Shown piece by piece: positions 58,201-64,000 of a DNA stretch of 64,000 bases (position 1 is the stretch's first letter; every line of letters begins with the position of its first letter). The notes below the pieces were generated by a model. That model searched no databases. It was not told where the DNA came from and saw only the letters and a list, made by a program, of their open reading frames with translations. The DNA is from Marthasterias glacialis (lineage: Eukaryota; Echinodermata; Asteroidea; Forcipulatida; Asteriidae), in contig OU452227.1 in assembly GCA_911728455.2 (NCBI GenBank), forward strand, positions 13,470,110-13,534,109. The letters run 5' to 3'. The position numbers were made by a program, and so were the translations under genes.

Positions 58201-58518
58201 TATATTTGGTTCGCGGTAACACCATGTGATTATATCTACTTGGCTATATACAGTAGACTGTTCTTGTGAGAACTTTTCCTGTTATTATTCTACTATTGCG
58301 GAGTAGACTTTGGAATTCGGGGGGACAACTTAGATTTCCGACCTCCCCAGGTCGTACTTAATAAGCAGGACAGTTCTTTTCAGAACTAAGTTGTCCCCCC
58401 CAGTTCTGAAATCTACTCCGCGATAGTAGAACAATAACAGGACAAGTTCTCACAAGAACAATCTACTGTATATAGCCAAGTAGATATAATCACATGGTGT
58501 TACCGCAAACCAAATATA
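58201..58518. mobile_element. Foldback MITE with arms of about 130-150 bp
   Basis: TATATTTGGTTCGCGGTAAC at the left and GTTACCGCAAACCAAATATA at the right continue inward as inverted copies (CACATGGTG, CTACTTGGCTATATACAGTA, GGGGGACAACTTAG). Flanking TA could be the target duplication. Confidence 0.8.
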
Positions 58519-58689
58519 CATTGATACCTCAACACGCAATGCCTCAAAACCTAAATATATATATAAATACACATTGCTTTGGACATGGTCAGTCAGTAAA
58601 AATCTGTTATGTTTTTTACACATTAATTACATAAGACAGGAAACAAAGTAAAGGGGCCACTTTGCATCTGCCTTGTTAACATTTTGTCC

Positions 58690-59018
58690 AATGGTTGTAA
58701 CTTGTTTTTTTTTAAGTACATGAAACCAACCACAAATGTTTCAACATGTGAATGGACAGGCTTATACTGAAAATAATTTGAGTTAATTGGTTTCATGTTT
58801 TTAGTTTTTATCTTAAAATCACCCCGAAAACTTCACTAAATTGGTCGGAAAAGTTTACCTGCGTTTTTCGTCCCTTTTATGAAATAAAATTTGAGGTTAC
58901 TTAAAAAATTAACAATCCTATTCAACTTATTTTCAGTATAAGCCTGCATGTCCCTTCACTGAAACATTTGTGGGTGGTTTCAGGTACTTAAAAAAAAAGT
59001 TACAACCGTTGGGAAAAA
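58690..59018. mobile_element. MITE with long inverted ends, copy 1
   Basis: CCAATGGTTGTAACTTG..AAGTACATGAAACC..CACAAATG at the left, mirrored at the right by ACATTTGTGGGTGGTTTCAG..AAGTTACAACCGTTGGG. A second copy lies at 61869-62398. Confidence 0.75.
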
Positions 59019-59188
59019 CTGCTAATGGGATTGTAGATAAGTAGTCCATTTTACTGTGTTTCCCCGTCATAAATTAAACAATGAATAAGAAATGAGATAT
59101 AGCACCCAATATATTGATTTACATGCAACACAAACTTGTATGCAGAACATAAATGGGCGTTTTAAGACCGTGCAATTGGTCTTATGTT

Positions 59189-59430
59189 GACTGCAAGAGG
59201 GTGCCCTTTGGGGGTAGATTGGGGGTCACACCATAGAAATAGTGTGGTAAACCAGATGCAAGACTAGACTTCTAGTAAACCAGTTAATATACAACTTTTG
59301 AGGTTTTTTTCATTGACAGTTTTACAATGTTATCAGTGTAAGATATTTGCTTGGAAAGTTTGTATTTTTCATGTTTTGAAATATCTTTGTACTTTCAAAA
59401 TGGAGTTAGTATTGCGCCCTCTTGCTGTCA
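59189..59430. mobile_element. MITE with GCAAGAGGGC ends, copy 2
   Basis: Reverse-orientation homologue of 39105-39313 along its whole length. Ends GACTGCAAGAGGGTGCCC and GCGCCCTCTTGCTGTCA. Confidence 0.8.
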
Positions 59431-59932
59431 AAAATACGGCCTATTCTTGTGCATATATTATACATTCGACCCTCTTTGCGACCTGTGTACAATGCATTAA
59501 CTCTATAGCATTTTGTAATCTGCGCAAGATTTGTACAATGTATGGCTTGTCAACAGCTGAGGGAGATGTGATGTCATGTGATGTACCCCGTTGGTCAAGT
59601 CATTCCGTCACATGCGGGCATCTGCTGCACGCCCAAAGTTTTTCCCTACTTCCGGCTCCAAAGCAGGCATATGTTTGTGTGTAGTCTTTCCCAAAATCAC
59701 CCATCTCATCGTTCAAAAGCATTTCTTCAGACAGAAACTTTTAATTCTGATAAGTTAGTCTTTGATGAACGTATGTAAAAGCCAAGTCCAATCGTTAAAA
59801 CTTTTCTTGTATAAATCCTCACAGAAAACTCGCTCAATGCAACTCCTATGGGCTTCTGGTAGTCAGTGGAGCCAGTTTGTGTGAAGTGGGCGTGACTTAC
59901 AGTGGAACAGGATTGTGTGTGTATAAATGCTC

Positions 59933-60058
59933 TCAGTATTCTTCAACCCATTCGTTTTCATCTAAGAAGGTGGCAATGACCTCCTTCATGGCTAGGTTTG
60001 GAATCAACTGGTCCTGGGTCAACTTGATGCGGGTCACGGGGTCAAAATGGCCGACCCT
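59933..60058 (-). CDS. STUB1: STUB1 (CHIP) last coding exon, partial gene
   Basis: Acceptor TCCTTTTTACAG, then 41 codons and TGA at 59935-59933: [38 protein letters not shown]. This is the C-terminal half of the CHIP U-box and closely matches the family (VGHFDPVTR and [11 protein letters not shown] are hallmark strings). Role by family: co-chaperone E3 ubiquitin ligase binding Hsp70/Hsp90 through N-terminal TPRs and recruiting E2 through the U-box, in the cytosol. The intron enters in phase 0 before Arg, the position after LQ in vertebrate CHIP. The TPR, coiled-coil and first U-box exons were not found up to 64000 and must lie further right. Confidence 0.93.
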   Translation of the reverse strand, partial: RVGHFDPVTRIKLTQDQLIPNLAMKEVIATFLDENEWVEEY

Positions 60059-60648
60059 CTGTAAAAAGGAGAACAAAGAAACATGCAGAGCTTGTTATTT
60101 AATCGCAATCAAATGTAAAGGGTACTGTTGAAAGTGGAAAAATCTTTCAGGCACAATCCAAAATGTATTTTTCTCCTACTTGCATGATATTTGACCCTTG
60201 GAAAATTTGATCAATTACAGGGATTGACTTACAGAGTACATATATAGTACAGGCTTTGATAGGTTTTCAGGGCCATGCAAGCTCAACACTTTTCTTGAGC
60301 TTTCTGAGAACAAAACAATCGGAAATCAGCCTAAAGTAAGAAGAATATCATGCTGGCTCATTTTCCCCCAATATGTACCATGAGGATATGATTTCCTCAT
60401 CAACCTTTGATTTTGCAATAAACAAAGTATTTATACACCTGTTTTTAGGATAACCATGGCAATGGGATAATCAAAAGTGTTTGCCTCCCTAATTTAAAAA
60501 TAAAATGTTGGTATGCAAGTCTCCCATCACAAGGCCCAAAAGGGCACTTGAGGTGTGTGCTGCACAAGGGATAGAAACCTGCCCCAATGCACAGACACAA
60601 GACATGGCGAGATATAAACGCAAATCTCTTCACAGCACTTTTTTTGGC

Positions 60649-60985
60649 GTGTCGTGGCCGAGTGGTTAGTGCATCGGACTCAAGCTCTGGTGGCTGAGTC
60701 ATCGGAGTGTGGGTTCGAGTCCCGGTCATGACACTTGTGTCCTTGAGCAAGGCACTTAACCGTAATTGCTCCGTAAAAATTGGGGAGGTAGAGCCTTCTG
60801 CTCTACCAGCCAGGCTTCTGATGGATGATACCCAAGCCTACATCCTTACAGACTGTAAAGGGGGTTACCCTGTTTCAGCCCCATGAGTAGGTGGCAACGG
60901 CCCCTGGAAAAGACAGTTGATTTGTAGCCCACACCTCGAGTGGCTTACTGGCCTTGTGTGTCTGGCGACTTCCATAAAAAAAAAC
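60649..60985 (+). mobile_element. tRNA-Leu-like SINE with a different 3' body
   Basis: Head GTGTCGTGGCCGAGTGGTTA, GGACTCAAGCTCTGG (CAA), GGGTTCGAGTCCCGG; this is the best-preserved tRNA-like head in the window. The body (GTAGAGCCTTCTGCTCTACC, GGGGGTTACCCTGTTTCAGC) differs from 38131-38547, and it ends in an A-rich tail. Confidence 0.8.
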
Positions 60986-61075
60986 CCAAAAAACACTGCT
61001 GAGAACAGGGAGGGGTAAATTAATTCATTGCGAGACAAACAACACTGCCTCTTCCCCTATTTGAAGCATTTGCAG

Positions 61076-61190
61076 TTAAGTGTCTTGCTCAAGGACGCAA
61101 GTGTCATGACCGGGATTTGAACCCACACCCTGATGACTCAGCCACCAGAAATTGAGTCCGATACACTAAACCACTCGGCCACGACACGCT
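61076..61190 (-). mobile_element. tRNA-Leu-like SINE head, minus strand
   Basis: The minus strand reads GCGTGTCGTGGCCGAGTGGT, GGACTCAATTTCTGG, GGGTTCAAATCCCGG, then CTTGAGCAAGACACTTAA. Inverted relative to the copy 0.3 kb to the left. Confidence 0.8.
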
Positions 61191-61868
61191 GGAAGCAGGC
61201 ATCACTGACCACACACCTCAAGACAATGATGTACTTTGTCTGATCTTGTTATGATAGATATGTTGATACTAAACATAATATTGATCATCCATTCCAAAGA
61301 AACCAAGTTAAAAACTAGTCTTGATTTCAACTTTGGGATAATGCTTTAAATTTGTCTCAATTTCTTTTTATCAAAACTCTCAGTAAATCCATAGAGCAAG
61401 GACCTCTACGGTAAATCAAAAGTATAATAATGGTTTCCCATTGAACATTATACATAGTGCATGTATACACTGGGGTATGCTAGAATAACTTGATATGCCA
61501 GCTTAATGTCTTAACTTCTTAAGGTGAACCAACATTCCCCGAGATGAATATGGATGTTTATAAAAGACAGTCTCAAAAAACAATCCAATAGACCATTTGC
61601 ACAGAACTGTATACATCACCACACAGCTGCTCTGTTCAGTTATTGCAACTAATGCTGTACATCTGTAATTCAAACTAGGCGCCGCTGTTTGCATACGGGT
61701 AGACAATGCATTCAAAATGGCCCAAGGCATCTACAGGAGGTGTAAAACTAGTGACACCAGTTTTATAAAGCAGTCCCACACTTTTTGGCTGCACAAATGT
61801 ACACACATACATGGCAGGAATCACAGTCAAGGGGACCACTTATCTACCATCCCATCAGCAGTTTTTCC

Positions 61869-62398
61869 CCAATGGTTGTAACTTTTTTTAAGTACCTGAA
61901 ACCACCCATAAGTGTTTCAACATGTGAAAATAATTTGAGCTGATTTGGACTATCAGTTTTTTAATTACTCTCAAATTTCATTAAAAAATGTACGGAAAAG
62001 GCAGGTAAGTTTTCCGGTCAATTTTTTTTATGGAATTTTAAGATTGACTAAAAAATAAAAATCTTTTTTTAAAAACATTATTTGAATCATTTCAAATTTT
62101 CAGTACAAGGCCCATGTCACACGAGGCAACTTACAGGCGACCAGTTCCAGGCAATCTCCAAGAAGAAAAGGCATTCACATTTCAATTTTCCCATAATTTT
62201 CTTGAGGATTGTAAAATTGTGAAAATAACCCCTGTGCTAACAAAGTGCTCCTTTTGCAAGCACTGCAGTTGGTGTGCCTCTAAGTTGCCAGTAAATATCG
62301 CCCTGTGTGACAAGGCCCTATTAGCCTGCATGTCCCTCACATGTTGAACAACTTTTGGGTGGTTTCAGGTACTTGAACAAAAATTACAACCATTGGAA
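61869..62398. mobile_element. MITE with long inverted ends, copy 2, interrupted
   Basis: CCAATGGTTGTAACTTTT at the left and AAAATTACAACCATTGG at the right. The centre is split by the element at 62104-62322. Confidence 0.75.
62104..62322. mobile_element. Nested MITE with TGTCACAC ends
   Basis: Left ACAAGGCCCATGTCACACGA and right GTGTGACAAGGCCCTA are imperfect inverted ends. Removing it restores continuity with 58690-59018 (CAGTATAAGCCTGCATGTCC). Confidence 0.65.
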
Positions 62399-63204
62399 GA
62401 TCTGCGTCAGTGACGTATGCAAAGTGGTGCCCTTTACTGTGTTTTTGTGTCATATGCTACAGAGGATCCCTCACAGACTGTTTATTCCCCGGTACTTTGT
62501 CATCTCACCTGTCCCTGTCCCTTTATAATGAAAGTTTTCTGTGCGAGGCAAATTTGAATGCTTATTAGTAGCCCCATGGGTCCAGTGCTTTTGAATGTTT
62601 CATGGTATCAGAAACGAATCTCAAATAACCCTAACACACAATTACGCAGTATCCTGTCTCCATGGGCTCATAAAGGAGTGGTGCTTGGGACCGGTGGATT
62701 ATAAATTCAAATGTTGCAGAATGGCAAATGCCAAGCCCTTCTGCAGGTGAGGGTAGCATGTTGATGAAGTTCAAAACAAGTGAAGTTCATTGGCCTGGTT
62801 GGAATTTGAATCGTTTCCTGATGTTTGATTCAGTTGGGTAAACGGGGAATTTCTTTATCGGGGTTACTGCAAGGGAGACCACAGAATGAAAAATTTGAGA
62901 AAAATATAAACTCAATTTTGTTCACCCTCAAAATTGAATTAAAATTTACCCAGTCAGAAAAAAGAATTAAAATTTACCCAGTCAGTTTCCCTTGAGGTTT
63001 ATTACTTGACATTTGAAATAAAAAGTTGCATCCCCCTAAGATGATCCCTGTACTACCACTTCCCAGGTTGTATCCTAAACTTGGGTGTGACCCCTGGTTA
63101 CATACGGCAGTTTCAGGTTGAAATGGCTTCTGACTGGCACCCCATAACAAAGATATTGACAACATAGGGAGACTGCCAGCATCATGGCTAGAATTAAGGC
63201 TTAA

Positions 63205-63280
63205 GTTTAGGGCTATCTTAGCAGAGCACCAGCACGTTAATTAGGAGGTTGCAGGTTCAAGTCCTGTTCTACTCAGTTTT
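63205..63280 (+). repeat. tRNA-like remnant
   Basis: TAGCAGAGCACCAGCACGTTAA and GCAGGTTCAAGTCC give an A-box-like and a B-box, with GTT in the anticodon position, like 5301-5385. Pairing is too poor for a functional tRNA. Confidence 0.4.
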
Positions 63281-64000
63281 TCTTTGTTCCCCCCAAATTA
63301 AAATTTACCAAGTCAGTTTTCCTCGTGTTTTATTACTTGACAGATATAAAACCATTTATATGGGTATCTGAGGCCTTTAGGGAGATGGGTAAGGAGAAGA
63401 GGTTACTGGATAGAGGAGGGGGCGGGGAAGGTAAGGTGGTAAAAACTAGGACCACTACAATAGGGTTTGAAAAAAAAACTGTCTTTTAATTCAGACAGAT
63501 ATGAAATGTGCATGAAATGTTGATATTCCATATTGATACCTGATGCAAGGGCGAGAGATCATAACTCACTAATGACTGGAGAAGGGGTTGGTGTGTATGA
63601 TCCAAGAAAGTTGAGATACAAAAGAAGAAAATATCAGCGCACAGATTAGCGAACATTATCCACCTGCCTGGCTTTCCTAATGAATTCAATTATCAGAATG
63701 ACCACTTAGAGTGTCATGTAGGGTGCCAATCTATCATTCATGGGGGGATATTTTGGTGGACTTGCTTGTCAGGCTTGCAGAGTAAATCTTGTTATATACA
63801 TTTCAAAGTGAACTCATCGGACCCTGAAGGACACCTCTAAAGTGATACTTAATAAGGAGCTGTCTGAAGCTGAAGTGGTGAGAGGTTTTAATGCAGATGT
63901 AAAAGTGGCTGATGAATTGGATGATTTGCTACTCTCTGTCTATGTAAGGTGCAGATGTTGATATATGTCAAGTGATACAATGTGATACAGTAAGACTTAC

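Larger units (their letters stand above)
52544..59932. other. Intergenic region between the gamma-glutamyltransferase start and the STUB1 3' end
   Basis: The first few hundred bases (GAGCGCCCTCTACTC onward) should include the gamma-glutamyltransferase 5' UTR and promoter; no TATA box is obvious. The rest carries MITEs, microsatellites and SINE pieces, listed separately, and no recognised coding sequence. Confidence 0.55.
60059..64000 (-). other. STUB1 intron (partial) with repeats
   Basis: Expected to be the intron upstream of the last STUB1 exon. No further STUB1 exon was recognised. It contains SINE heads and MITEs, listed separately, and direct repeats of AATTAAAATTTACCCAGTCA near 62936, 62964 and, diverged, 63297. 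Confidence 0.6.

Noticed and set aside
31451-59932. JMJD8 and WDR24, which lie between STUB1 and FBXL16 in human
   Set aside because: No JmjC or WD40 coding sequence was recognised on either strand.
60649-60735. Functional tRNA-Leu(CAA) gene
   Set aside because: Although the head is well preserved, it continues directly into a SINE body, and similar heads recur many times in the window.
60059-64000. Remaining STUB1 exons (TPR, coiled coil, first U-box half)
   Set aside because: I looked for the CHIP sequence preceding the last exon and saw nothing convincing; they probably lie beyond the window.

Overview
This is a eukaryotic (metazoan) genomic window: AT-rich, interrupted genes with canonical GT-AG introns, tRNA-derived SINEs, very many short terminal-inverted-repeat elements (MITEs), microsatellites and minisatellites. 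Gene content and repeat style suggest a marine invertebrate deuterostome, most likely an echinoderm (a sea star is my best guess). The organism call is inference; I see no lineage-specific gene.

Layout. (1) 1-3.1 kb holds an uninterrupted 640-codon minus-strand ORF resembling an animal TNP2-type (CACTA/EnSpm-like) transposase. (2) 3.1-13.4 kb is repeat-rich DNA with no recognised gene; its right part probably contains the 3' UTR of FBXL16. (3) 13.4-30.7 kb is FBXL16 on the minus strand, reconstructed as three coding exons (30653-29443, 14471-14323, 13552-13404) giving 502 residues. The two terminal exons are exactly 149 bp each and were found by reading the LRR sequence through the splice sites. 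A ~15 kb intron full of MITEs lies between exons 1 and 2, and a G-rich minisatellite fills the short last intron. (4) 36.7-52.5 kb is a bacterial-type (YwrD-like) gamma-glutamyltransferase / glutathione hydrolase gene on the minus strand: nine coding exons, 571 residues, every junction in phase. Its introns carry the most unusual DNA here: a three-level minisatellite of about 1.7 kb, a pair of inverted ~0.55 kb repeats flanking exons 7-8, and a 2.6 kb TIR element whose left part is a nearly perfect ~300 bp-arm hairpin. (5) At 59.93-60.06 kb is the last coding exon of STUB1 (CHIP, U-box E3 ligase), minus strand; the rest of that gene lies beyond the window.

All recognised genes are on the minus strand and are unrelated in pathway, except that FBXL16 (F-box/LRR substrate adaptor) and STUB1 (chaperone-linked ubiquitin ligase) both belong to ubiquitin biology. 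In human 16p13.3 STUB1 and FBXL16 are also near neighbours, so this looks like ancient conserved linkage, here with a gamma-glutamyltransferase gene between them. I found no CRISPR array, operon, rRNA or convincing stand-alone tRNA gene; tRNA-like sequences are SINE heads.
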